Shown here one piece after another: positions 1 through 9,800 of a DNA stretch of 64,000 nucleotides. The notes below the pieces were generated by a model. That model had not been told where the DNA came from. It searched no databases and saw nothing but the letters and a program-made list of their open reading frames with translations. How positions within the stretch are numbered: the first letter of the stretch is position 1; each line of letters begins with the position of its first letter. The DNA is from JAEUQQ01 sp963697285 (lineage in GTDB: Bacteria; Acidobacteriota; Vicinamibacteria; Vicinamibacterales; JAFNAJ01). Both the position numbers and the translations under genes were made by a program. Where the stretch lies: positions 31,613 through 95,612 of the forward strand of contig CAVONI010000019.1 in assembly GCA_963697285.1 (NCBI GenBank), written 5' to 3'.

Positions 1-323
1 GCGGTGGCGTCGTACGGCGTCCGCGTCAACAGGATGGGTGCACCCTTGGCGCCGCGTGGCACCAGGATGACGGTGTGCAGTTTCACACCGTCACGCATCG
101 GGATCATGACGTCGCGCCTGTCGTGGTCGAACTGCGCGGTCACCGGCTGGAACGCCTGGGGCGTCTCGCTCGGGAGGGCCGGGTAGGTGGCTGGCGGCTG
201 CGGCTGGGCGGAGAGCGAATCAGCGCACGCCAGGAACGTGGCAATCGCGAGCAGTGCGCGCGCGGCACGCGCGAAGGGGCGGCACCGCGTGAACGTCCGG
301 GCTGGGTGGTGTCGTCTGCACAT
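1..323 (-). CDS. CocE/NonD-type hydrolase, N-terminal part (runs off the window)
   Basis: Only the first 107 codons are inside the window, reading leftwards from ATG at 323. A GAGGAG ribosome-binding site lies about ten bases upstream. The protein begins with a basic, alanine/leucine-rich segment ending near a CADSLSAQ stretch, which looks like an export signal. A proline-rich linker follows, then RRDVMIPMRDGVKLHTVI and PILLTRTPYDA. That last pair is the opening strand pattern of the X-Pro dipeptidyl-peptidase/CocE/NonD serine hydrolases (glutaryl-7-ACA acylase, cocaine esterase relatives). The catalytic Ser-Asp-His triad would lie beyond the edge, so activity cannot be judged. It is probably a periplasmic or secreted peptidase or acylase. 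Confidence 0.7.
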   Translation of the reverse strand, partial: MCRRHHPARTFTRCRPFARAARALLAIATFLACADSLSAQPQPPATYPALPSETPQAFQPVTAQFDHDRRDVMIPMRDGVKLHTVILVPRGAKGAPILLTRTPYDAT

Positions 324-466
324 GATCGGGGCACTCCTCGCCCGCCGCATTGTTCGCCGCCACGTCGATGGGATGCAAGGCGTTCGGCGAGGCGCGCTTG
401 CGAGGTCCGCCCCATCCGGCCTATGGTCAAGCGACCCCGCTGCCGCACGCGCGGGCACCTGCACCC

Positions 467-1216
467 ATGATTCTCGCCACCTGGAACGTCAACGGCATCC
501 GCGCCCGCGAAACGCACGTCATCGACTGGCTCGCCCTGGAGTCGCCCGACGTCGTCTGCCTGCAGGAAATCAAGGCGACGCCAGGGCAGGTCCCTGCGTC
601 GCTGCGCGAACATCCCGACTACTGGACGTACTGGCACGGTGCCGGCGGCTACTCGGGGGTCGCGTTGCTCGTTCGGAAGTCGGCGCATCCCGAGTGCCCG
701 GAATGTCTCCATCCCACCTTCGACTTCGAGCAGCGCATCGCCACCATCGACATCGCCGGCATCACCGTTGCGTCGGTGTACGTCCCCAATGGCGGGAAGG
801 ACCTCGAGGCGAAGATGCGATTCCTCGCCGACCTGCAGGCGTTCGCGGTGGAGCGCCACGCCGCGGGACAGGCGATCGCCCTCTGCGGCGACATGAACAT
901 CGCGCGCGACGTGCGCGACGTGCACCCGAAGGAGCGCAAGCCCACGGTCATCGGCCAGACGCCGCACGAGCGCGAGGTGTTCGCGGCGTTGCTCGACACC
1001 GGCCTGACCGACACGGCGCGCACCCTGGCGCCCGACGATGACGAGTTGTTCACGTGGTGGGCGCCCTGGCGGAACCTGCGTCAGCGCAACATCGGGTGGC
1101 GCATCGACTACATCCTCACCAGCCGCGCCCTCGAACCTCGTCTTCGCTCGTCGAAGTCGCAGCGCGAAGTAGGCACCAGCGACCACGCCCCCGTCCTGCT
1201 GACGCTCGACGTCTAA
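467..1216 (+). CDS. xth: Exodeoxyribonuclease III
   Basis: Exonuclease III/AP endonuclease of 249 residues. It cleaves abasic sites and removes 3' blocking groups in base-excision repair. The EEP-fold motifs are in order: ATWNVNGIRAR at the N-terminus, LQEIKATPGQ (the metal-binding Glu), GGYSGVALL, YVPNGG, GDMNIA, RIDYILTS, and SDHAPV with the catalytic Asp-His near the end. The reading frame is open from 350, but ATG 467 was chosen because homology begins there and the length then fits the family. Its stop is only two bases from a family-A palindrome. Its neighbour Ada is also a DNA-repair gene. Confidence 0.93.
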   Translation: MILATWNVNGIRARETHVIDWLALESPDVVCLQEIKATPGQVPASLREHPDYWTYWHGAGGYSGVALLVRKSAHPECPECLHPTFDFEQRIATIDIAGITVASVYVPNGGKDLEAKMRFLADLQAFAVERHAAGQAIALCGDMNIARDVRDVHPKERKPTVIGQTPHEREVFAALLDTGLTDTARTLAPDDDELFTWWAPWRNLRQRNIGWRIDYILTSRALEPRLRSSKSQREVGTSDHAPVLLTLDV

Positions 1217-1218
1217 AA

Positions 1219-1261
1219 GGGGTCACGTCTTTCATTGCAGCAAAACGCAAGACCTGACCCC
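1219..1261. repeat. Family-A palindromic element, copy 1
   Basis: A 43-bp element bounded by GGGGTCA and TGACCCC, with internal TCTTTCATT and CAAGACCTG. The same 43-bp length and ends recur at 17863-17905, 17968-18010 (degenerate), 24133-24175 and 24184-24226 (inverted). It sits right after the xth stop codon and resembles a REP-type extragenic palindrome. Confidence 0.75.
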
Positions 1262-1340
1262 TTCCAGATTGGCCGCAAGAACCGGAGTGCGCGGCCCGCG
1301 CGCAAGGCACAGAGTGGTGGCATGATCTCCCGTCAGCCTG

Positions 1341-2427
1341 ATGCCCGCCGCACGCCCCCCAGTGCCTGTTGTGTCGGATGATGCTCGCTGGAACGTCGTC
1401 GCCACCCGCGACGCGTCGGCGCGGCATGCGTTCGTCTTCGGCGTAACCACGACCGGCGTCTACTGCCGACCTGGATGCGCCGCCCGAATCCCGTTGCGTC
1501 GCAACGTGACGTTCTTCGACACGCCGGATGAGGCGGAGCGGGCCGGTTTCCGGGCGTGTCGCCGCTGCCGTCCGCGAGACGATGATGCGTTTGCCGCCAC
1601 GCTCCTGCGCGTGTGCCGCCACATCGGGTCGCACCTCGACGAGCGCCTGACGCTTGCACACCTGGGCCGTGTCGCAGGCATGAGCGCATGGCATCTGCAA
1701 CGGCGTTTCAAGGCGGCGACGGGGATCACGCCGCGTGCCTATGCCGACGCCCTGCGCCTCGGTGTCCTCAAGGGGGAACTCCGGGGTGGTCGACCGGTCC
1801 TCGACGCCGTGGTCGAAGCCGGTTACGGATTCGACGAGCCGCGCCTACGAGCGCGCGCCCGGGCACCTGGGGATGACGCCAGGCGCCTATCGAAGCGGCG
1901 GACGGAGCCAGTCGATACGCTACGCCATCGACGACACGCCCCTCGGGATGGTGCTGATTGCCGCCACACCCATCGGCGTGTGCGCCATCCGGATGGGCGA
2001 CGTGCGCGAGGCACTCGAAGACGGCCTCCGCGCGGAATTCCCCAACGCCACGTTCGTTGAAGATGCCGATGCACTCGCCAGCGCCCGTCGCGTGATCAAG
2101 TCACTGGCGGCCGGCAGGTCGGTTGGTCGCGGGGTGCCGCTCGACATCGCCGCCACGGCCTTCCAGCACCAGGTGTGGACGGCGCTCCGGGACATCCCGA
2201 TGGGCGAAACGCGCACCTACGCCGAGATTGCCCGTGCGATCGGCCGCCCCTCGGCTGCGCGCGCCGTCGCCCGGGCGTGCGCGTCCAATCCGGTCGCGCT
2301 TGTCATCCCCTGCCACCGCGTGGTGAGGACTGACGGCGCGGCGGGCGGCTACCGCTGGGGTGCCGACCGCAAGTCGGTCCTCCTGGCCGCCGAGCGCGGC
2401 CGCACACCACGCAACGCCAGGACGTAG
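1341..2427 (+). pseudogene. ada: Bifunctional DNA-repair methyltransferase/AraC regulator Ada, frameshifted
   Basis: Ada transfers methyl groups from damaged DNA to its own cysteines and then activates alkylation-response genes. The first frame (1341 to about 1830) carries the N-terminal zinc domain (TTGVYCRPGC, FRACRRCRP) and an AraC-type helix-turn-helix (LAHLGRVAGMSAWHLQRRFK). The other frame continues with SRAYERAPGHLGMTPGAYR, then the O6-methylguanine methyltransferase domain with its active-site PCHRVV near 2320. The two frames join if one T is removed from GGATTCGACG at about 1830. Both halves are otherwise well conserved with no other lesion, so a sequencing error or a very recent mutation is more likely than old decay. 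It is probably a working Ada in the living cell. Confidence 0.85.
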
Positions 2428-2514
2428 CGTGCACGAGAGGCGCACGTGGCCTGACGCTGCCAGCGACCCGAATGCGGGCGCCGGCGCTTCGCGGCGATGT
2501 ACCATGCCATCCTC

Positions 2515-3159
2515 ATGGTTCCATACGACCAGCTCTTCGTGAACAACCGGCGATGGGTCGCGTCCAAGCGTGCCAGCGACGATGGGTATTTCAGGCGCCT
2601 CGCCGAGAGCCAGGAGCCGGAGTACTTCTACATCGGCTGCTCCGACAGCCGCGTCCCCGCCAACGAGATCATGGGTCTCGAGCCCGGCGAGGTGTTCGTC
2701 CACCGCAACGTGGCGAACCTCGTCAACAACACCGACCTCAACGCGATGGCGTGCATCGACTATGCCGTCCGCACCCTGCGCGTGCGTCACATCATCGTGT
2801 GCGGCCACTACAACTGCGGGGGCGTGCAGGCCGCGTTGCAGCCGCGCGACATGGGCATCCTCAACCCGTGGCTGCGGAACATCCGCGACGTGTACCGGCT
2901 GCACGCGCGCGAGCTCGACGCGATCGGCGACGCCGAACAGCGCTATCGCCGGCTCGTCGAACTCAACGTGATCGAACAAGCCCGCAACGTCATCAAGACC
3001 GCGGCCGTGCAGCAGTCGTTCCTCGCACACGGGCATCCGCGCGTCCACGGATGGGTCTGCGAACTCTCGAGTGGCCTCGTGCGCGATCTCGAGATCGACT
3101 TCGACCAGGTGCTGCGCGACATCAAGCAGATCTACGATCTCACGGGCGACCTCGACTGA
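2515..3159 (+). CDS. Beta-class carbonic anhydrase
   Basis: Reversible hydration of CO2 to bicarbonate; 214 residues, cytoplasmic, zinc enzyme. Family motifs are complete: CSDSRVPA (first zinc Cys and the Asp-Arg dyad), VHRNVAN, and CGHYNCGG with the second zinc His and Cys. ATG 2515 was preferred over ATG 2497, because homology begins at MVPYDQLFVNN and an extended -10-like TGTACCAT ends at 2505. That would put transcription only a few bases before ATG 2515 and suggests a nearly leaderless mRNA. No ribosome-binding site is visible. The gene stands alone; the next gene has its own ribosome-binding site. Confidence 0.92.
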   Translation: MVPYDQLFVNNRRWVASKRASDDGYFRRLAESQEPEYFYIGCSDSRVPANEIMGLEPGEVFVHRNVANLVNNTDLNAMACIDYAVRTLRVRHIIVCGHYNCGGVQAALQPRDMGILNPWLRNIRDVYRLHARELDAIGDAEQRYRRLVELNVIEQARNVIKTAAVQQSFLAHGHPRVHGWVCELSSGLVRDLEIDFDQVLRDIKQIYDLTGDLD

Positions 3160-3195
3160 GTCGCGAACACCACTCGTCCTCTCGAGGAGTCCAGC

Positions 3196-3783
3196 ATGAA
3201 GACCCCCCTGCTCGCGTTCGCCTGTGCCGTCGTCCTCGTCGCCACGCCCTCGGCCGTGAGCGCCGACGGGTTCATCTCGCCTTATGCCGGCACGCTGTTC
3301 GGCGGCACGCTCGGCGACTTCGACTACAAGGAGCGGCCCTACACCATCGGCGTGTCGATCGGTTCAATGGGTGGCGGCATATTCGGCTTCGAGGCCGACG
3401 TGGCGTTCGCGCCCGACTTCTTCGGCGACGGCGAGAGCTTCTTCATCGGCGACACGAGTGTCACCACCGGCATGGCCAACGTGCTGCTCGGGGCGCCGAT
3501 TGGCGGGCAGACAGGCGCCGGCGTCAGACCGTATGCCGCGGCGGGCGTGGGCGTCATCCGGCAGAAGGTGGCCGCGTACGGCGACTTCCTCGACTTCACG
3601 TCAACGGACTTCGGCTACAACCTCGGCGGGGGTGTGATGTTGTTCTTCGGCGACACCTTTGGCGTGCGAGCCGACCTGCGCTACTTCCGCAACTTCCAGA
3701 AGTCGAACGAAGGCATCTTCACGTTCGAGGAGGGCACGTTCCACTTCACGCGCGCCACGCTGGGGGCGGTGTTCCGGTTCTAG
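3196..3783 (+). CDS. Small outer-membrane beta-barrel protein
   Basis: A 195-residue protein with a clear Sec signal peptide (MKTPLLAFACAVVLVATPSAVSA) and a mature part of alternating hydrophobic and glycine-rich strands, such as IGVSIGSMGGGIFGFEADVAF and FGVRADLRYFRNF. It ends in LGAVFRF, with a terminal Phe as in barrel proteins recognised by the BAM machinery. Its size fits the OmpA/OmpX-like or opacity-protein porin families. A GAGGAG ribosome-binding site precedes ATG 3196. The function cannot be told from sequence; a structural or adhesion role is as likely as transport. It is convergent with the GNAT gene. Confidence 0.75.
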   Translation: MKTPLLAFACAVVLVATPSAVSADGFISPYAGTLFGGTLGDFDYKERPYTIGVSIGSMGGGIFGFEADVAFAPDFFGDGESFFIGDTSVTTGMANVLLGAPIGGQTGAGVRPYAAAGVGVIRQKVAAYGDFLDFTSTDFGYNLGGGVMLFFGDTFGVRADLRYFRNFQKSNEGIFTFEEGTFHFTRATLGAVFRF

Positions 3784-3816
3784 AACGCGCGGCGCGGCAC
3801 GCAGCGGTGGTGGTCG

Positions 3817-4380
3817 CTACGTGACGGCTGCCCGCATCAGCAGGTCGCGCTGGCGGTCGGTGCCGAGCACGAAGGCGTGCTCGCCGTACACCGTGAAGCC
3901 GCACTTCGCGTAGAACGCCTTCGCGCGCTCGTTGTGCTCCCATACGCCCAGCCAGACGCTGTCGGCGCCGTGCGCGCGCGCCCGGTCGAACACCAAGGCC
4001 ATCATGGCGTGCGCCACACCGCGTCCATGCCATTCACGGCTGACGTAGAGGCGCCACAACTCGACGGGCGTGTCCGCCGAAGGGGATGCGTCGGTGCCTC
4101 CGCTCCGGAGTTGCACGAAGGCGATCGGTGCGCCGGCCGCGTCATTCACCAGCCACGTCTCGACCAGCGGATCCGCGATTTCTGCCGCCTGGCGCGCCTC
4201 GGAGTACGCGACGGCGCAGAACATCGCCATGTCGGCCGGTGCCGTGTGCGCATCGAACGCGTCACGAAACGTGCGCTCGGCCAACAGGGCAAGTGCGCGT
4301 GCATCCGCTGCAACCGCCCGCCGCATCGACAACCCCGCATCGCGAAGGGTCCACCGTTCGGCGGAACCTGCCGTTGTCAT
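3817..4380 (-). CDS. GNAT-family N-acetyltransferase
   Basis: Predicted acetyl-CoA-dependent N-acetyltransferase of 187 residues; the substrate is unknown. The fold is recognisable from MRRAVAADARALALLAERTF at the start, the beta4 segment ELWRLYVSREWHGRGVAHAMM containing the acetyl-CoA pyrophosphate loop (R-x-x-G-x-G/A), and the C-terminal WLGVWEHNERAKAFYAKCGFTVYGEHAF. ATG 4380 is chosen because the frame upstream of it runs into a family-B palindrome, and GGGGGTGG lies just before it. It resembles RimI/YjcF-like stand-alone acetyltransferases of stress or antibiotic-detoxification type. Confidence 0.85.
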   Translation of the reverse strand: MTTAGSAERWTLRDAGLSMRRAVAADARALALLAERTFRDAFDAHTAPADMAMFCAVAYSEARQAAEIADPLVETWLVNDAAGAPIAFVQLRSGGTDASPSADTPVELWRLYVSREWHGRGVAHAMMALVFDRARAHGADSVWLGVWEHNERAKAFYAKCGFTVYGEHAFVLGTDRQRDLLMRAAVT

Positions 4381-4409
4381 CGTGCCACCCCCAGTTTCCC
4401 CCGTCTGTG

Positions 4410-4495
4410 AATTGGGGTCAGACCCCAACTGGGCAGAAACCACAGATTCTGGCGTGATTCTGCAATTGCGGTCGAATTGGGGTCAGGCACCAATT
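4410..4495. repeat. Family-B palindromic elements, tandem pair
   Basis: Two copies about 45 bp apart: AATTGGGGTC-A-GACCCCAACT at 4410-4430 and AATTGGGGTC-A-GGCACCAATT at 4475-4495. Each is a near-perfect 21-bp palindrome. A perfect copy with longer arms is at 29784-29812. It lies between the GNAT start and the anti-sigma stop and looks like an REP-type element. Confidence 0.75.
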
Positions 4496-4535
4496 CCAGA
4501 CGACGCAGTATCGCATCCTGGGGGGCCAGACGTGG

Positions 4536-5051
4536 TCAGCGGGTGGCGCGGTGGCGGTCAGAGAGGGCGAACAGCAGGGCCAGCGGCGCCGCCACGACGA
4601 CCAGCGCCACCGCCCCCAGGAGGGGCACACCACGGGTGACGAACAGCGACACGATGCCGGAGACCTCGGGTGCCGCGGTGCCTGCACCCTGCGCCCACAG
4701 CCACGTGCGGATCCACGGCCACGACAGCGACACCACGGCGCCGACCAGTCCCGCCGCACACGCGAGGGCGATGGCCGTGAACGCGCGAATCGGACGCGCC
4801 GCGGCGGCCTCGGCCTCGAGCCGCGCCCGCAACTGGGCGCGCCACCAGACGACGCCGGCCGTGGGCACGCGCGCCTCCCTCAACAGGTGATCGACGTCGG
4901 CGCGCATCGGCACGACGACCTCGGCGAGATCGCTGCACAGGTCGCACGACTCGATGTGCGACCGGAGGTCGGCATCGCACCGGTGCGGCCAGCGCCCCGA
5001 GGCGATGGCGTCCATGACGTCGTGTTCGCGCGGACACTCCGTGGTGCTCAT
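4536..5051 (-). CDS. Zinc-binding anti-sigma factor, membrane-bound
   Basis: A 171-residue protein that probably holds the adjacent ECF sigma factor inactive. The N-terminal cytoplasmic part has the zinc-finger anti-sigma signature HIESCDLCSD (H-x3-C-x2-C). After it come a helical linker rich in Ala and Glu and two hydrophobic segments, near residues 90-112 and 130-160, that would span the inner membrane. Its ATG overlaps the stop codon of the sigma gene (ATGA), as expected for a translationally coupled sigma/anti-sigma pair. The sensed signal is not evident. Confidence 0.85.
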   Translation of the reverse strand: MSTTECPREHDVMDAIASGRWPHRCDADLRSHIESCDLCSDLAEVVVPMRADVDHLLREARVPTAGVVWWRAQLRARLEAEAAAARPIRAFTAIALACAAGLVGAVVSLSWPWIRTWLWAQGAGTAAPEVSGIVSLFVTRGVPLLGAVALVVVAAPLALLFALSDRHRATR

Positions 5052-5635
5052 GCGCGCCCCCCGCTCGACGTCGGCGCGGCGCGGCGCCGCTGGAGGAGCC
5101 AGGCGAGCCGGCGGCGTGCCCTGAACAGCAGCATCCGGATGCTTCCCGCCTTCAGGCCCAGCGACTCCGCGATCTCCCGGTGCGACGATCCTTCGGCGTA
5201 GGCCAGCCAGAGCAGGTCGCGCTCCCGGGCAGTCAAGTGCGCCATCGCGCGCCCGAGGTCGGTCCGCGCAGACACCTGGTGTGCCACATCGCCGCCGCTC
5301 GCAGGCGCGTCGTGCTCATCGTCGGACGGCAGCTCGACCTCGACGCCGTGCGCGCGCCGGCGGACATCCTTCACGAGGTTGGTGGCAATCCGATACAGGT
5401 AGTTGCGCCGGTGCGCTTCGTCTGACCCGTGCGCGCCAACCCGCAGGAAGCGGTAGTACGCCTCCTGCAGCAGGTCGTCGGCACGATGCGCGTCGCCGCA
5501 CATCCGGTACAGGTAAACCCACAGCGGGCGAGCGGTCCGATCGTAGAAGGCCCTGAACGTCGTCTCGTCCATGACGAACGCGTGCTCGCTGTCGCCCTGC
5601 GCCCGTTCGAGGCGTTCGACGTCCGAGAGAGTCAT
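5048..5635 (-). CDS. ECF RNA polymerase sigma factor
   Basis: An RpoE-like sigma-70 factor of about 195 residues. Region 2 is seen in FRAFYDRTARPLWVYLYR and DDLLQEAYYRFL. Region 4 has a helix-turn-helix in LTARERDLLWLAYAEGSSHREIAESLGLKAGSIRMLLFRARRRL. The start is uncertain: ATG 5635 gives the usual length, GTG 5650 is also possible, and the frame stays open to 5710, which would overlap the upstream gene. It lies in an operon (membrane protein, sigma factor, anti-sigma factor), a layout typical of a membrane-signal-responsive ECF system. Confidence 0.9.
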   Translation of the reverse strand: MTLSDVERLERAQGDSEHAFVMDETTFRAFYDRTARPLWVYLYRMCGDAHRADDLLQEAYYRFLRVGAHGSDEAHRRNYLYRIATNLVKDVRRRAHGVEVELPSDDEHDAPASGGDVAHQVSARTDLGRAMAHLTARERDLLWLAYAEGSSHREIAESLGLKAGSIRMLLFRARRRLAWLLQRRRAAPTSSGGRA

Positions 5636-5672
5636 GTGCCTGGCGGTCACGGCATCACCGGGGACGAGTGGA

Positions 5673-6640
5673 TCACAGCGGGTGTTCCGCGGGCGCCCGA
5701 TCGGCCGCACTCGCCGGGTTCACGAGAAGGCCGAGCCGACGCGAGATGACATACGCCACGCCGGCCGACACGACGAATCCCGCTCCAAGCGTCAGCGCCA
5801 GGACGCCGACGAACGACAGGAACGACCCTACCTCGGGAGGCACGCCCGCGCTCACCCACTGGAGTCCCAGGCCGCCGGCCGCAAGCACGACGCCAATCTG
5901 TACTGACCACAGGATGCGGCTGATGGGCGCCGAGATCCGCCCCGGGGTGTTCGGTGCGGCGTCCAGCGAAATGGGAGCCGAGTCGAGGAAGCGCTGGCCC
6001 GCTGGCGTCTGGATGTATCGCATCAGGTCGTCATTGGTCGCCAGGCGATCGAACAACTTCTGGTGCACCTCGACCTGCACCTTCGACGCGCGCAGCCAGC
6101 GACGGTAGTCGAGCGTCGTCCGGACCAGCCATCCCAGCGCGAAACATACGACCAGGAAGACCGACATCACCGTCATGTTCTCGAAGGCATTGCGCCACAT
6201 GTCGATGGCGACGGTCTGTGCATCCTCGGGACGGCCGGGCTCGCCGAGGTAGAAGCGCGAGTCACGCGCAATCTGCGGATACTGCGCCACGAAGCGGGCA
6301 AGCTCGGGATAGGTGGACAGGTAGCCTTGATCGGCGATGAGCGCGGGATCGGCCCTGAGCACCGTCTGCAGCGACGGCGGATACTGCCGCAGCAGGCTTT
6401 CGAGTTCACGCCTGAGATCGCTGGCGTCGGCTGAGCCGCTCGCGGGCTCCGGGACGCAGCGGGGGCTGCACGGCGGAGGGCGGAGCCGTCGTGGTAACGC
6501 GTGCGGGTGGTGTCTCCGTTTGCGCGAACTCGTTGACGTGCACCCACCGGGCTGACGAGCGCCGCCGCCGGCGTCGCAGGCGCCATCCAGACGACCATCG
6601 CCAACGCTGCCACCATCACCGCTTCCTTGCCGTGCCGCAT
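5673..6640 (-). CDS. Membrane protein of unknown function, apparent frameshifts in the N-terminal region
   Basis: Not assigned to a named family. A signal-like segment (MRHGKEAVMVAALAMVVWMAPATPAAA) begins at 6640. The main part has repeated helical units (LLRQYPPSLQTVLRADPALI, YPELARFVAQYPQIARD), a membrane segment (NMTVMSVFLVVCFALGWLV), a charged helix (YRRWLRASKVQVEVHQKLFD), a QTPAGQRFLDSAP motif and two more membrane spans. Signal and core are in different frames. Removing one G near 6550 and one near 6453 joins them through a low-complexity, Thr/Pro-rich linker. It is the first gene of the sigma/anti-sigma operon, so it may be part of the sensing apparatus (inference). Confidence 0.6.
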
Positions 6641-6813
6641 CGCGCCCTCCGCGGGAGTCTGTCAAACGGAGGCGCCAGATGCAGCCTCCACGACATATGA
6701 ATACGCAGCGGACGCCGATCGGTTAACAGGCTGGCGGATGGACGTGAGGCAGGTTCGAGCGGGCGAGGGAGGGGGTCCGGCCGCGGGATGCGGCCGGACA
6801 CCGTTCCGTGCAA

Positions 6814-9800
6814 CTACCGGTACGCGTTCGCGTTCGCCGTTGATCCGAGGAAGTCGCCGTCGCCCGCAAACACTGCGCGGATGGGTCGTGGGCTCCCCGA
6901 GATGTAGCGCGTCGGGATCGTCAGGCTCGCCTGGCCGTTGCCGTCTGTCAGCACGGTTCCCACGGCCGTGTAGACGACCGCACCCTTGACCTTGTCCTGG
7001 ACGTAGAAGGTGATCGACTTGCCGGCGAGCGGCACGCCATCAGCCTCGGTGAGCGTCGCGAGCGCAACCGCGGCGGTCGCTTTCCTCCCTGCCACCGCAT
7101 CCTTGAGGGTGAGCGTCGTGTTCTCTGCCGCCACACTGAAGCTGGCAAAGGCACTCGATGCCCCGTAGGACGTGTCGCCCGCAAACTGCACCTGCAGCAT
7201 CTGCGCACCCGCCGGGCCCGTGAGCGTCAGGACGGCAGTCGCGTGCCCGGCCGCGTCGGTCACGCCCGCGCCCGATGTCACGCCGATGCTGAATGTCAGC
7301 GTGCGCCCGGCAAGCGGCTGGTTGCTGCTGTCGGCGAGCGTCGCGCCAACGGTGACGGCGTCGGTCACCTGCCCGGTTGCCGGGTTTGACGCATCGACGA
7401 ACACGCGGCTCATGTCGCCGACCGACACGATGCCTGAACCGGTCGCGGTCTCGAGTTGGCCATCCCAGCTTGCCGTGAACGTCGCCGCACCGACGGGCCT
7501 GGTGGGCGTCACGCTCGCCGTCGCAATCCCGTTCGCGTCGGTCGTGCCGGAGTAGGTCTCCTCAGTGCCGTCTCCATCGGCGTCGAACGAGAAGACGACC
7601 GATTGTGCAGCGATGCCGTCACCGGCGCCGTTCTTCAGCGTCGCAGACAGCGTGCTCGGCAGGTTGCGCGTCAGGCTCGACGTGGCCGCGAGCATCGAGG
7701 CCCCGTCGATGACGTCGCCGACGCCGTCGTTGTCGCTGTCGGCCTGATCGGGGTTCGCCACCGTCGGCGCGTTGTCGTGGCCGAACGCGAGTGCGACTTC
7801 GCCCATGGTCATGGCCACGCCGCCGGGATAGGTCTTCACGAAGTCGAGCAGCTGCATCCACGCGTTCCAGCGAGGGAGGTACACCGTGTTGTCCTCACGG
7901 TTCGAGCCTCCGTTGCAGGTCCCGAGCCGATCGCTGTTGGGGCAGGGCCTGCCGCTCCAGTCCACTTCCTCGATGAGCCATGTCGTCAGCCCGCCGTCGT
8001 TCGTCTTCGACGCGAGGTACTCGTGGTAGGCGGCCGTGTCGTACGAGTCGCCGCTGGTGTCGGGCGGATTGAGCTGCAGGTCGGCAGACACGTGGAACAT
8101 GCCGAACTGATCGAACTGCTCGTGGTGACCGCCCTCCGGGCTGAAGATCTCGCTGAACCCCGGGTAGCCGGCCTCCTCGAAGACACTGGCCGAGAACGCC
8201 TTGTATCCCAGGCGAGCCACGGCCTTGCGCCCCTCGGGGTCCGACGTGTTGTAGGGCGGCGAGAAGCTCAGAAGCGGAATCGCGGAACTCGACCAGTCGA
8301 TCTTCGGTGACGCGGCAGTCGCGCCAGACTCCGCAATCCACTTGTTGGCGTACGTGCCCGCGAGCGTGTCGAAGCCCACCTTCATCAACTCGAAGTTCTC
8401 AGCCTCGGTGAGGCCGCACAGCTCGCACGAGAAGTAGTTCCGATCGGGCAGGTTCTTCCAGTCGCCGAGCGGCGTGTTGTCGACGTGATAGGTGCCGTGC
8501 TGCGCCAGCTCGAACAGCGGGGAGTTGTTGCGGTCGTTGATCCACGTGACGACGGGCGGATCGGTCCAGAGCTGCTTCGGGATCACCGCGAGCGTCACGG
8601 GGACCTCCTTGCCGCCTGGCAGCGTCAGCGTCTGGTTCGGGAGTCCCTCGTCTGTCCCGCATGGCTCGTAGTCGGGGCTGAAATCGCCCGGCTGGTAGTT
8701 CTCCCAGCACTTCACCAGCCAGTCTGACGGCGACAGGACAGCCGCGTCGGTCATGATCTGCGTGAACTCGTTCTGGAAGAACCGTCCCAGCGCGTCGATG
8801 CGGATCACGAAGTGCGTCGTGCCCCTGCTCCACTTGATCTTCGCCGCTCTCGAGAGCGGGTAGAGCGGGTCGCTCTGCGCGGGCCCGTCAGGGACACCGT
8901 CGGCGTCGCTATCGCGATTGTCGAGCGGATCGCAGGCATCGCCTACTCCGTCGGCGTCTGCGTCAGCCTGAAGACCGTTCGGCACGAAGGGACAGTTGTC
9001 GGTCGCGTCGTTGACGAGATCGTTGTCATCGTCGGGGTCGTCGGGATCGCCCAGGCGGATCCACGTCGCGGGCGTCTCCGGATCTCCCAGCACCGTGTCG
9101 GCATCGTTGTCGAGTTGATCCCGGTGGTTGGTCGAACCATCGGCGTTCATGTCGAGGCGAGGCGTGTTCGAGGTGCCGGGGGCGTTGTCGAGGTAATCGG
9201 AGATGCCGTCTTCGTCTGTGTCGAGCGGTGGAAGCTGCCGCAGCAACTTCACCTGGCCCTCGTAGTTGCCGGCAACGATGTCCAGGTACGTGTCGCCATT
9301 CATGTCGGCCAGCGCCACGCCGCGTGCCGCGGTGCCGATGTCGGACAGGGCACCAAGGCCCGTATGGCCCGTCCCGGCGCTCGCATCGAGCAGGAGTTCG
9401 CCGTCGTGCGCGACACCTGACGCGGGCGTCTGTGCGCCCGAGTGCAGGCCCAGAACGAGATCCGCCTTGCCGTCGCCGTTGATGTCGGCGCTCGCAAGTG
9501 AGGGTGTATAGCCTACGGCCGCCCGGTACCCGTCATGCCTGAGGTACACGTTGGGACGATCCGCAAGCGGCGGCGAGGACGGTGGCGAGAGCGAGAGGAC
9601 GCCGGCGCCGTTGTTCAGGAAGCGGTAGACGTAGAGGGCCCTGTCTCCGACCCACAGGTCGAGGTCACCGTCGCCGTCGATGTCGCCCAAAGCAAGGCCC
9701 CAGGGACTGTTCTGGGTGCTGCTCGCAGGGTAGTAGATCGGACTGCATGGCACTGCGCACGCCGTTGCCTGGCTGATCAGCGTCTCGGAAGCAAAGGTGA

